DNA of 11,618 bases from Candidatus Mcinerneyibacteriota bacterium (GCA_030630935.1 DAOVMD010000051.1:1-11618); one strand, 5' to 3'; numbered from the stretch's first letter, positions 1 through 5,882 are shown. Notes: generated by a model not told the origin, from the letters alone. Numbers and translations: made by a program.

Positions 1-110
1 ACATCAAAAGTTCTTTCGCTATTTGCATCAGCCAGATGATCATCTTTGTAAACCAAAGGTTCGTTGGTACCCGGCATAGATAAATAATTTGCAATTTTTT
101 CCCAATTCAT
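1..110 (-). CDS. N-terminal part of an unidentified protein, divergent from the ABC-F gene
   Basis: The reading frame starts at an ATG at 110-108 on the minus strand, preceded by an AAGGA ribosome binding site, and runs open off the left edge of the window. Only 36 codons are visible. The peptide begins MNWEKIANYLSMPGTNE and continues with a charged stretch ending near RTFDV. It has no signal peptide or transmembrane segment, so a cytoplasmic protein is likely. I do not recognise the family. Its promoter and 84-nt leader are a near copy of those in front of the divergent ABC-F gene, which implies the two are expressed under the same conditions. Confidence 0.7.
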   Translation of the reverse strand, partial: MNWEKIANYLSMPGTNEPLVYKDDHLADANSERTFD

Positions 111-160
111 AATTTTCCTTAAAATTTAAAGTCATGGCTGTCTTTAAATAATAGATAGGC

Positions 161-175
161 TTAATTAATCTCCAT
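161..175 (-). CDS. Leader mini-ORF Met-Glu-Ile-Asn-stop (left copy)
   Basis: ATG at 175-173 opens a four-codon frame reading M-E-I-N and closing with TAA. AGAAGG lies 7 nt upstream, at proper Shine-Dalgarno distance. The same peptide and ribosome binding site occur in the right arm at 668-682, where the stop is TAG instead of TAA. Both genes downstream start well after it, so it would act as an upstream ORF. Translation is inferred, not shown. Confidence 0.4.
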   Translation of the reverse strand: MEIN

Positions 176-200
176 GTTACTGCCTTCTTTTCTTAGGATT

Positions 201-229
201 ATTATATAACTTTTTTTGGTCATTGTCAA
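201..229 (-). promoter_or_regulatory. Sigma70-type promoter of the left divergent gene
   Basis: On the minus strand TTGACA (229-224) is followed after exactly 17 bp by TATAAT (206-201). The predicted start of transcription is close to position 194, giving a leader of about 84 nt. Both hexamers match the sigma70 consensus perfectly and are identical to those of the ABC-F promoter. Confidence 0.85.
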
Positions 230-254
230 GGCAAATTTACCTCAGGACACTGAG

Positions 255-266
255 CTCGCTTCGCTC
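255..266 (-). repeat. GAGCGAAGCGAG motif (copy 1)
   Basis: The 12-mer reads GAGCGAAGCGAG on the minus strand. Identical copies occur at 523-534 and 9578-9589 on the plus strand, and a degenerate one sits near 8688-8730. It contains GCGAAGC, known to form a very stable DNA mini-hairpin. A small CTCAG/CTGAG stem (241-245 with 250-254) adjoins it. Confidence 0.6.
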
Positions 267-327
267 TGCATGTAAAAAGGATGAATGCTGCGTCCATAAG
301 ATTTTAAAGGAAGTCAGTCGGAAGTTT

Positions 328-345
328 ACCCCGTTTTTTCGGGGT
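328..345 (+). repeat. Hairpin ACCCCG-T6-CGGGGT, dispersed copy 1
   Basis: A perfect 6-bp stem (328-333 with 340-345) encloses a T6 loop. A related copy is at 2717-2734, and both lie near a CTGCGTCC and a GGTGR-AAA flank. It lacks a downstream T run on the plus strand, so it is not a clear terminator. It looks like part of a dispersed element. Confidence 0.6.
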
Positions 346-355
346 GGTGGAAAAA

Positions 356-450
356 GCATTCTTTAGTTCCTTCAAGCAACAATTGTTTTAAATAAACCTA
401 AACAATATTAGTAAGCTATTTATAAGTCTCTTTGTCGTCCCTGTTAATTT
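356..450 (+). repeat. ~95-bp dispersed repeat, copy 1
   Basis: This begins GCATTC, then GTTCCTTCAAGCA, then AAATAAACCTAAACAATATT, then TATAAGTCTCTT, and ends CCCTGTTAATTTT. The same order of blocks is found at 2583-2680 and 9659-9757 in the same orientation, always between genes. The tail carries the CCCTGTTAA terminus also seen in the iteron arrays. It has no coding capacity. A MITE-like or REP-like element is an inference. Confidence 0.75.
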
Positions 451-478
451 TTTTTTGTTTTCTTTCTTTGTTTTTTAA

Positions 479-510
479 GTTCTCGTTAGTTCTCGTCAGT
501 TCCCTGTAAA
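479..510 (+). repeat. Three-unit 10-bp iteron array (GTTCTCGTNN type)
   Basis: The units are GTTCTCGTTA, GTTCTCGTCA and GTTCCCTGTA, followed by AA. The period is one helical turn, with a divergent last unit ending CCTGTNAA. The architecture is the same at 9616-9647 and, as 9-bp units, in the terminal repeats of the GxxExxY cassette. Confidence 0.7.
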
Positions 511-522
511 TAAAAAAAGTTT

Positions 523-534
523 GAGCGAAGCGAG
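523..534 (+). repeat. GAGCGAAGCGAG motif (copy 2)
   Basis: This lies in the context AAAAGTTTGAGCGAAGCGAG, which recurs at 9570-9589 and in a broken form at 8682-8706. It follows a CCTGTNAA iteron end by 13 bp. Association with iteron arrays is repeated at the other sites. Confidence 0.6.
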
Positions 535-546
535 TTGTTGTTTTTC

Positions 547-567
547 ATCTCGTCCAGCCCTGTTAAA
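547..567 (+). repeat. Short iteron array ending CCCTGTTAA
   Basis: ATCTCGTCC is followed by AGCCCTGTTAAA, a two-unit version of the iteron arrays, then by a T-rich tract. It lies 36 bp after the array at 479-510 in the same orientation. Confidence 0.5.
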
Positions 568-613
568 TGTTTTTTTTTCTTTCGTTCTGAAATTCAACGA
601 AGTTGAATTTTTC

Positions 614-642
614 TTGACATTAACCGGAAAACGTTATATAAT
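614..642 (+). promoter_or_regulatory. Sigma70-type promoter of the ABC-F gene
   Basis: TTGACA (614-619), a 17-bp spacer and TATAAT (637-642) match the consensus fully. Transcription should start near 649, giving a leader of about 92 nt before the ATG at 741. The hexamers are identical to the divergent promoter at 201-229, while the spacers differ. Confidence 0.88.
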
Positions 643-667
643 ACCACTAAGAAAAGAAGGCAGTAAC

Positions 668-682
668 ATGGAGATTAATTAG
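668..682 (+). CDS. Leader mini-ORF Met-Glu-Ile-Asn-stop (right copy)
   Basis: ATG at 668 is preceded by AGAAGG with 7-nt spacing and encodes M-E-I-N followed by TAG. It lies about 20 nt after the predicted transcription start and 58 nt before the ABC-F start codon. Inducible antibiotic-resistance ABC-F genes are known to be controlled by upstream leader ORFs and attenuation. No convincing terminator hairpin is seen in this leader, so translational coupling or start/stop-codon pausing is more likely than transcription attenuation. The function is inferred. Confidence 0.42.
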   Translation: MEIN

Positions 683-740
683 ACCTACCTATTATTTAAA
701 ACACAAATTCAAACATTAAAAACTGCATAAGGATTAATAT

Positions 741-2333
741 ATGTTGAGTGTTAAGAGATTAAATTTTAAAACCCCTGACGGGGATATCTTAAGAGATATA
801 AGTTTTAATTTAAACCCAGGTAAGGTTTTAGCTGTGCTTGGTCCGAACGGAAGTGGGAAGACGACTTTATTAAAATGTATTCTTGGAGAGATATATTCAT
901 ATTCCGGAACCATCTCAATTGATAAAGGCCTCCGGATATCGTATCTTCCGCAAGCACCTGAGTTTGATGAGATGCCTGTTATGGAATTTTTATTATCAGG
1001 AGAGATGGTCTTACATAAACTTTTCAAAATTCTAAATACTTATCCTGAAGACTCTGCAGAATATTCAGACGCGGTCTCCGAATACTTGGATGCAGGAGGA
1101 TTTGATAAGGAGTACGAGATAAAAAAAATCATCTCTAACTTTAGATTTTCTGAAACTGATCTCGACCGGGATCTGTTAACTTTCTCAGAAGGAGAGAAAC
1201 AGATCTGGGGTCTGATAAAAATCCTATTAACAGGTTCGGAAATTGTTCTTATGGATGAACCCTTGAACCATCTCGATATTTCAATGAGGATATATATTGA
1301 AAGATTCATCACGAAACAAAAGAGATCCGGGACTTCATTTATAATTGTTACACATGACAGGACCTTCACAGACCGTGTGGCAGACCAGTCCCTCTATATT
1401 AAACTTGGGGATTCAATCGTAGTCGATGGTGGTTTTACAAAGATGGAGCATCACTTGGAATCAGAGTTTAATAGCCAGCTAGAAATAGCAGACGAGATCA
1501 GGAAAAAGATCAATAAACTGGAAAAGGAAATCACCCGAAAAAAAACCTGGTCACTCAGAAAGGAGAAGGAAAAAATTGGTGCAGCTGATAAAGGGCATAT
1601 TGGTGCCGTCGCTGCAAAATTAATGAAGAAATCCATTGCAGCCCGGAATAGAAAAGATAAAGCTCTTAAGAAACTGAAAGAAGAAATGCCTATAATTGAA
1701 AAGAAAATTAATTTAAAATTCGAAGAATATTCCGTTCCAAATCGGCATATGATATCTGCAGAAAACATTTCAAAAACCTTCAAAGAAAAAAATATCTTCA
1801 GTGATATTGATCTACATTTTAATACAGACTCAAGGTTAAGCATTATCGGTCCGAACGGTTCAGGGAAGACAACATTTTTACAGGTTTTATTAGGTGAGCT
1901 TGAACCTGATTCCGGGGAACTTTACAGGAACGACAATGTTTCATGGTTATATATTCCGCAGGATATTAAGAAATTCTTTTCTGAAGATAGATTAATTGAT
2001 AATTTTCCAATGGAATCTTTAGGTCAGACAATCATTAGAAAGTATCTCGGGTCAGCAAAGATAAAAGGTGAGATGGTATTTCAGTCAATTGAAACATTAA
2101 GCTATGGTGAACTCATGCGTGCTGCAATCGTGATGGCAATCCTTGAAAAGAAAGAGTTTCTGTTTCTTGACGAACCGACTAACCACCTCGATATTGAATC
2201 TCTGAAAATCCTCGATGTTTTGCTCACAAACTTCCCAGGTGGTTTACTTTTTATCAGTCATGACAGACAATTCATCGTAACACATTCAGAGAAAATCTAC
2301 TCCCTCGAGAATGGACAGCTTGCGCTCTTTTAA
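741..2333 (+). CDS. ABC-F family ATPase (ribosome-associated, two ATPase domains)
   Basis: A 530-residue protein with two ABC ATPase domains and no membrane segment, the layout of ABC-F factors. These bind the ribosomal E site and either help translation or protect against antibiotics. Domain 1 has Walker A GPNGSGKTT (34-42), signature FSEGE (148-152), Walker B/catalytic Glu in LMDEP (E173) and an H-loop His at 205. A charged, helical linker spans about 235-330. Domain 2 has Walker A at 370-378, signature LSYGE (453-457), FLDEP (E478) and His 507. Both catalytic Glu residues are present. Both signatures deviate from LSGGE. The start is supported by AAGGA 7 nt upstream. No downstream gene is close enough to form an operon. 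Family membership is secure. Whether it gives resistance (Vga/Lsa/Msr-like) or is a housekeeping Uup/EttA-like factor is not, although the long leader favours an inducible role. Confidence 0.93.
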   Translation: MLSVKRLNFKTPDGDILRDISFNLNPGKVLAVLGPNGSGKTTLLKCILGEIYSYSGTISIDKGLRISYLPQAPEFDEMPVMEFLLSGEMVLHKLFKILNTYPEDSAEYSDAVSEYLDAGGFDKEYEIKKIISNFRFSETDLDRDLLTFSEGEKQIWGLIKILLTGSEIVLMDEPLNHLDISMRIYIERFITKQKRSGTSFIIVTHDRTFTDRVADQSLYIKLGDSIVVDGGFTKMEHHLESEFNSQLEIADEIRKKINKLEKEITRKKTWSLRKEKEKIGAADKGHIGAVAAKLMKKSIAARNRKDKALKKLKEEMPIIEKKINLKFEEYSVPNRHMISAENISKTFKEKNIFSDIDLHFNTDSRLSIIGPNGSGKTTFLQVLLGELEPDSGELYRNDNVSWLYIPQDIKKFFSEDRLIDNFPMESLGQTIIRKYLGSAKIKGEMVFQSIETLSYGELMRAAIVMAILEKKEFLFLDEPTNHLDIESLKILDVLLTNFPGGLLFISHDRQFIVTHSEKIYSLENGQLALF

Positions 2334-2379
2334 CAGGGATAAAAAGGAAAAGTAAAAAAACATAACAAAAGAAAACAAA

Positions 2380-2415
2380 AATTAACAGGGACTTTTACGA
2401 GACTTGTAATGAATA
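2380..2415 (-). repeat. Partial inverted copy of the 95-bp dispersed repeat
   Basis: On the minus strand this reads CATTACAAGTCTCGTAAAAG followed by TCCCTGTTAATTTTT. That matches the tail of the copy at 9659-9757 (CATTACAAGTCTCTTTCAAG) and the CCCTGTTAA end of the other copies. The 5' half is missing. Confidence 0.55.
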
Positions 2416-2582
2416 ATTAAAAAAACGATTGACAAAACCTATCGAGGAATGAAATGACGCGGCAATCTCATTAAAGCAAGGACCATTGACGGTACATAGA
2501 AAATAAAAAAAATAAAAATTTTTAACTCTTTAGCAAGTCGACGACCTAAGGGAGGAAGTCCCGTACCTCTGGGGTTAGAATT

Positions 2583-2680
2583 GCATTCGGATGTTCCTTT
2601 AAGCACCAAAATAGCTAAACAAATCTAAACAATATTAATAAGTTACTTATAAGTCTCTTCCAGTCCCTGTTAATTTTTCT
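2583..2680 (+). repeat. ~95-bp dispersed repeat, copy 2
   Basis: The blocks GCATTC, GTTCCTTTAAGCA, CTAAACAATATTAATAAG, TTATAAGTCTCTT and CCCTGTTAATTTT appear in the same order as in copy 1. Differences are mostly substitutions. It is followed by a T-rich tract and then the T6-loop hairpin, which in copy 1 lies on the other side, so the two elements are separable modules. Confidence 0.75.
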
Positions 2681-2716
2681 CTTTCTTTTTTTTGTTTTTC
2701 TCTGCGTCCGGAGTTT

Positions 2717-2734
2717 ATCCCGTTTTTTCGGGGC
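2717..2734 (+). repeat. Hairpin CCCG-T6-CGGG, dispersed copy 2
   Basis: The stem CCCG (2719-2722) pairs with CGGG (2729-2732) around a T6 loop, plus a T-G wobble outside. Context GGAGTTTATCCCG resembles GGAAGTTTACCCCG at copy 1 (320-333). Confidence 0.5.
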
Positions 2735-2803
2735 GGTGAAAATTTTTTCTTCTTTTGTTTTATATTTTTTTTTATCGAATGGGTGTTTTATTTCTTATGG
2801 TCA

Positions 2804-2823
2804 GGGCACCCGGCCGGTCGCCC
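2804..2823. repeat. GC-rich 20-bp palindrome
   Basis: GGGC-AC-CCGG-CCGG-TC-GCCC is symmetric except for two central-flank mismatches on each half. It is a GC island in very AT-rich DNA, of the kind found in REP-like elements. An AT-rich hairpin with stem TGCATT/AATGCA (2828-2848) follows at once. Confidence 0.55.
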
Positions 2824-2857
2824 CTACTGCATTGTTATAAATAATGCACAAACATTC

Positions 2858-2892
2858 TTCACTATTCATTGTTCATTATTCATTCTTAATTG
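2858..2892 (+). repeat. Five tandem 7-bp units (TTCATTN type)
   Basis: The units are TTCACTA, TTCATTG, TTCATTA, TTCATTC and TTAATTG, with the outer two degenerate. They lie 32 bp upstream of the -35 box of the 2969 gene. This could be a binding-site array or an inert short tandem repeat. Confidence 0.55.
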
Positions 2893-2923
2893 CTGAGCAA
2901 TAGTGAAGCTGTTATATTTCAAT

Positions 2924-2952
2924 TTGACAAACCATAAATAAGGTGTTATAAT
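2924..2952 (+). promoter_or_regulatory. Sigma70-type promoter of the 2969 gene
   Basis: TTGACA (2924-2929), a 17-bp spacer and TATAAT (2947-2952) form a perfect consensus. Transcription is predicted near 2959, so the mRNA would begin at about the AGGAG ribosome binding site (2958-2962), with a leader of only about 10 nt. Confidence 0.85.
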
Positions 2953-2968
2953 TAATCAGGAGTTTGTA

Positions 2969-3301
2969 ATGGAAAAGGAAGAGATAGAAAAGGTCATCAT
3001 TGATTATATGCATCAGGAGACAGGGTTCGGACCGAAACTTAGAGATCATTGTGAATTTGAAGAGTTGCACATTAACGATTTAACTACACAGAAAGACGGA
3101 ATAGTAATTATTGAGTTCAGGTATGATTTTGATGCAGACGGGTTCTCTCAATATGACAAGACCATTCTCTTTTCAGGTCGTGTAAAAATATTTCCGGATA
3201 AAACAATTGAAGAAATCCACCTATACATAATTCATCAGGGTGTTGCTTCACACGGTCCGCGCTCTAAAAGAAAATTTGAATTCAGAGAAGATTTGTTCTG
3301 A
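2969..3301 (+). CDS. Small protein of unknown function
   Basis: A 110-residue acidic protein, start fixed by AGGAG 6 nt upstream. It has no signal peptide or transmembrane segment and is probably cytoplasmic. The N-terminus (about 1-16) is predicted to be helical. The rest alternates short beta-like stretches (IVIIEFRYDFDADG, TILFSGRVKIFPD, EIHLYIIHQG) with a basic segment SHGPRSKRK near the end. I do not recognise the family. It has its own consensus promoter and is monocistronic in appearance: the next gene starts 100 bp downstream with a separate strong ribosome binding site. An alpha/beta sandwich is the most that can be inferred. Confidence 0.75.
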   Translation: MEKEEIEKVIIDYMHQETGFGPKLRDHCEFEELHINDLTTQKDGIVIIEFRYDFDADGFSQYDKTILFSGRVKIFPDKTIEEIHLYIIHQGVASHGPRSKRKFEFREDLF

Positions 3302-3401
3302 GAAGCAGATAGCAGAGAACAGAGAGCTGTCGTTTAATAGTGGTTATTTTAATTTGATTTTTTGGATTGTTTACTATTTTAAATCCTAAAGGAGAGGAAA
3401 A

Positions 3402-5819
3402 ATGAAAAGGAAGTTTATCTTGTTAATTGTACTTAGTATGTTTATATTATGTTTGAAGAATTATTCTGTGACTTTTTCTCTTGAAGAATTAAGCAAGTTT
3501 TATTTAGGAACACCATATGATGTTAAGGTCGTTGGGAATTATGCTTATTGTGTAGGAGGTGGGATTTTTTCAATTATAAATATATCAAATAGTTCAAACC
3601 CTCAACTTAGTGGAATTTTTGTAATTAATGGTTCAGCAAAAAACCTAAGTATTTCCGGAAATTATGCATTTATTGATGCGGGGTATTCAGGGTTGTATAT
3701 CCTGGATATCTCCGATCCCTCAAATCCAACTCAAACATTTCAGTATGAAGTCGCAGATAATGAAACAGGTCGGAATATCTTTGCTGATGGTAATTACGCT
3801 TACTTCCTTGTTGGAAGGAGAACATCTACATCCGGAAGATTAGAGATCTTAGATGTTTCTGATCCAGCAAACCCAACTAAGATAGGAGAATGTTCAACAG
3901 AAGCAAAGGAATTACACGTAAAAGAAAATTATGCTTATGTAATTTCAGGGGATCTTTTCTCTAGTAAATTCTATGTAATCGATGTAAGTTCTCCGGCAAG
4001 TCCAGTAACTTATCCTAGCAATAGTGTTTCTTTAGGAGGAACTTGGACTTTTCATTTTCATATTGATGGAAATTATGCATATGCTCAGGCAGAGCATGGT
4101 TTGCAGATTATTGATATTACAGATCCAATGTTAATGGTAAAAAAAGCTTTTATAACAATTGGTACGAGCGATGATCAATCAGATGTCTTTGCAGTAGGTG
4201 ATATCGTTTATTTCCTAGTTGAATCAGAAGGGTTATTTATTGTTGACACTTCAAATAAGGATAATCCTCAAATTCTTGGTAATTGTGATACTCAAGGTTT
4301 AGCCAAAGGAGTATTTACTTTGGGGAGTTATACGTATATTGCTGATTCAGGTGCTGGCTTGAGAATAATTGATGTTTCAAATAATTTATCGCCATTTGAA
4401 CAGGGTCATATTGAAGGTGTAGGAAAACCTTATCACTTATTTTGGAGAGATAATTATTTGTATGTACCAGATGATGAGTTCGGATTGAAAATATTAGATA
4501 TCTCAAATTTGACAAATCCAAATATTTATGCAAAACTTACTTTTAGGGATAGAGTTAGAAGAATAGATATTTCCGGGAATTATGCTTACCTTTCAACAGA
4601 TTATGATGTCAACTTTGATGCATTATATGTGGTTGATATTTCTAATCCAAATACTCCTTTACAGGTGGGGAAATATACTAATCATTTTGGCGCTTGTGAT
4701 GTTAAAGTTATAGGTGATTATGCTTATCTAACTGATGGCTTTTCTAGTTTTGCTGTATTAAATATTTCTGATCCGTCAAATCCTACAGTAATTTGGGAAC
4801 ATGATGGTGAGCCCTATATAAATTCACGTAATATTACTATCAAGGATAAATATGCATACTTAAACGATTTTGTGTATGGAATGGCAGTGTTTGATTTATT
4901 AATTCCTCAAACCCCCGTCTTTACTTATGGATATAAGGAAGATGACTGGTCAGAGGATATTGTATCTGCGGATAAATATGTTTATCTCCTATATCGAAAC
5001 ACATTAGATATTTTTGAAATAACTTCTTCAGAAACCCCTAAATTAATCAATATTATAGATTTAGAATCATACAATAATAAAGTTATTTATGCAGAATATC
5101 CTTTCGTTTTTATCGGGGATACGAGTAGAACATTAAAGATCTTTGATGTTCGGGACCCTCTAAGTCCTATTCAGGTTGGGAATTTTGCAACATCAGGGAA
5201 TCTAATTTCAATTCTGTATCAAAATGGATATCTCTTTTTAGGTGAATCAAATGTGGGTATTTCAATATACTCTACGTCTGAGTTATTTAATATATCGGGA
5301 ACGATTACTTCAAAAGACGGAACTCCATTAGAAGGAATGATTGTCTCTATTTCCGGAGATACAACAGGGAGAGTGGTAACTGATTCAATGGGTTATTATT
5401 GTTTTGAAAATATTTTGGAAAACTCAAATTGTACAATAACTCCGGGAATAGGGAGGGAGGATTATAAATTTACACCAAGTGATAGGGAAATAAATAATTT
5501 AAGCCAAAATGCTATCGTTAATTTTATTTGGAAAAAACGTTTTAAAGAAACTCTGGGTGACCTTATTGTTTATCCTAATCCATGGAAAAAGAATACCGGA
5601 GTAGAGGAGATTACTTTTCATAATTTAACAAAAAATTGTAGAATTCAAATATATACAATTTCAGGTGAATTAATTTTTGAAGAAGATATTAATAAGTTAA
5701 GCTATACATGGGATCTTAAAAATAAAAACAAGAAAAAAATCTCCTCTGGAATATATGTTTATATTGTTTCAAATAATTTGGGACACAAAAGAAAAGGGAA
5801 AATTGCTATAATTAAATAA
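3402..5819 (+). CDS. Secreted LVIVP-repeat beta-propeller protein with C-terminal YPNP sorting/FlgD-like domain
   Basis: An 805-residue protein beginning with a Sec signal peptide (about 1-26). Residues ~27-628 hold about 14 repeats of 35-50 residues. Each has a GNYAY-like strand and an I-x-D-I-S-D/N-P-x-N-P turn, the LVIVP pattern, expected to fold as beta-propeller blades. Next comes a carboxypeptidase-regulatory-like (transthyretin-type) module, about 629-715 (SGTITSKDGTPLEGMIVSI, YCFENIL). The C-terminus, about 719-805, begins GDLIVYPNPW and ends with SGIYVYIV and GKIAIIK, resembling type IX sorting or FlgD-like Ig domains. A cell-surface or secreted adhesion/scaffold role is inferred. 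AAAGGAGAGG just upstream fixes the start. No consensus promoter is visible in the 100-bp gap. The type IX machinery cannot be checked here. Confidence 0.88.
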   Translation: MKRKFILLIVLSMFILCLKNYSVTFSLEELSKFYLGTPYDVKVVGNYAYCVGGGIFSIINISNSSNPQLSGIFVINGSAKNLSISGNYAFIDAGYSGLYILDISDPSNPTQTFQYEVADNETGRNIFADGNYAYFLVGRRTSTSGRLEILDVSDPANPTKIGECSTEAKELHVKENYAYVISGDLFSSKFYVIDVSSPASPVTYPSNSVSLGGTWTFHFHIDGNYAYAQAEHGLQIIDITDPMLMVKKAFITIGTSDDQSDVFAVGDIVYFLVESEGLFIVDTSNKDNPQILGNCDTQGLAKGVFTLGSYTYIADSGAGLRIIDVSNNLSPFEQGHIEGVGKPYHLFWRDNYLYVPDDEFGLKILDISNLTNPNIYAKLTFRDRVRRIDISGNYAYLSTDYDVNFDALYVVDISNPNTPLQVGKYTNHFGACDVKVIGDYAYLTDGFSSFAVLNISDPSNPTVIWEHDGEPYINSRNITIKDKYAYLNDFVYGMAVFDLLIPQTPVFTYGYKEDDWSEDIVSADKYVYLLYRNTLDIFEITSSETPKLINIIDLESYNNKVIYAEYPFVFIGDTSRTLKIFDVRDPLSPIQVGNFATSGNLISILYQNGYLFLGESNVGISIYSTSELFNISGTITSKDGTPLEGMIVSISGDTTGRVVTDSMGYYCFENILENSNCTITPGIGREDYKFTPSDREINNLSQNAIVNFIWKKRFKETLGDLIVYPNPWKKNTGVEEITFHNLTKNCRIQIYTISGELIFEEDINKLSYTWDLKNKNKKKISSGIYVYIVSNNLGHKRKGKIAIIK

Positions 5820-5832
5820 TAACTTTAGTTAC

Positions 5833-5861
5833 TTGATTTCTTTGTACGGAAATGTTATAAT
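5833..5861 (+). promoter_or_regulatory. Promoter of the pseudopilin-like/WG-repeat operon
   Basis: TTGATT (5833-5838), a 17-bp spacer and TATAAT (5856-5861). The -35 has two mismatches to consensus. Predicted transcription start near 5868, giving a leader of about 15 nt. Confidence 0.75.
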
Positions 5862-5882
5862 ATTGTAAAATCAGGGATAATG

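Larger units (their letters stand above)
143..229 (-). repeat. Left arm of the inverted promoter-plus-leader repeat
   Basis: Read on the minus strand, this 87-bp arm aligns without gaps to 614-700 on the plus strand with 76 of 87 identical bases by my count. Positions 195-161 match 647-681 exactly (35 nt). Mismatches fall in the -35/-10 spacer, just before the start of transcription, and in three transitions downstream of the mini-ORF. The exact block starts at the predicted +1, which points to a function of the transcribed leader rather than of the DNA alone. Confidence 0.9.
614..700 (+). repeat. Right arm of the inverted promoter-plus-leader repeat
   Basis: This is the gap-free partner of 143-229. 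The 35-nt exact block (647-681) covers the predicted +1, a Shine-Dalgarno AGAAGG and the mini-ORF. A second conserved piece, CTATTATTTAAA, ends the arm. After it the two leaders are unrelated until each gene's own AAGGA site. Confidence 0.9.
2334..2968. other. 635-bp intergenic mosaic of repeats
   Basis: No gene is credible here. From left to right it holds the following. TAACAGGGA occurs directly after the ABC-F stop, then A-rich sequence, then the inverted partial repeat at 2380-2415. A GACGCGGCAATCTCATT segment (2457-2473) resembles dispersed elements of other genomes, from memory. A weak stem GGGA-GGAAG-TCCC lies at 2550-2562. A full 95-bp repeat follows at 2583-2680, then the T6-loop hairpin, a GC-rich palindrome, an AT hairpin, 7-bp tandem repeats and the promoter of the next gene. 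Confidence 0.7.

Noticed and set aside
328-345. Intrinsic terminator at the T6-loop hairpin
   Set aside because: The stem is only 6 bp, the T run is in the loop rather than after the stem on the plus strand, and it lies upstream of both divergent genes rather than after one.
2424-2452. Promoter from ATTGACAAAACC at 2426
   Set aside because: TTGACA is present, but no acceptable -10 box lies 16-18 bp downstream and no gene follows closely.
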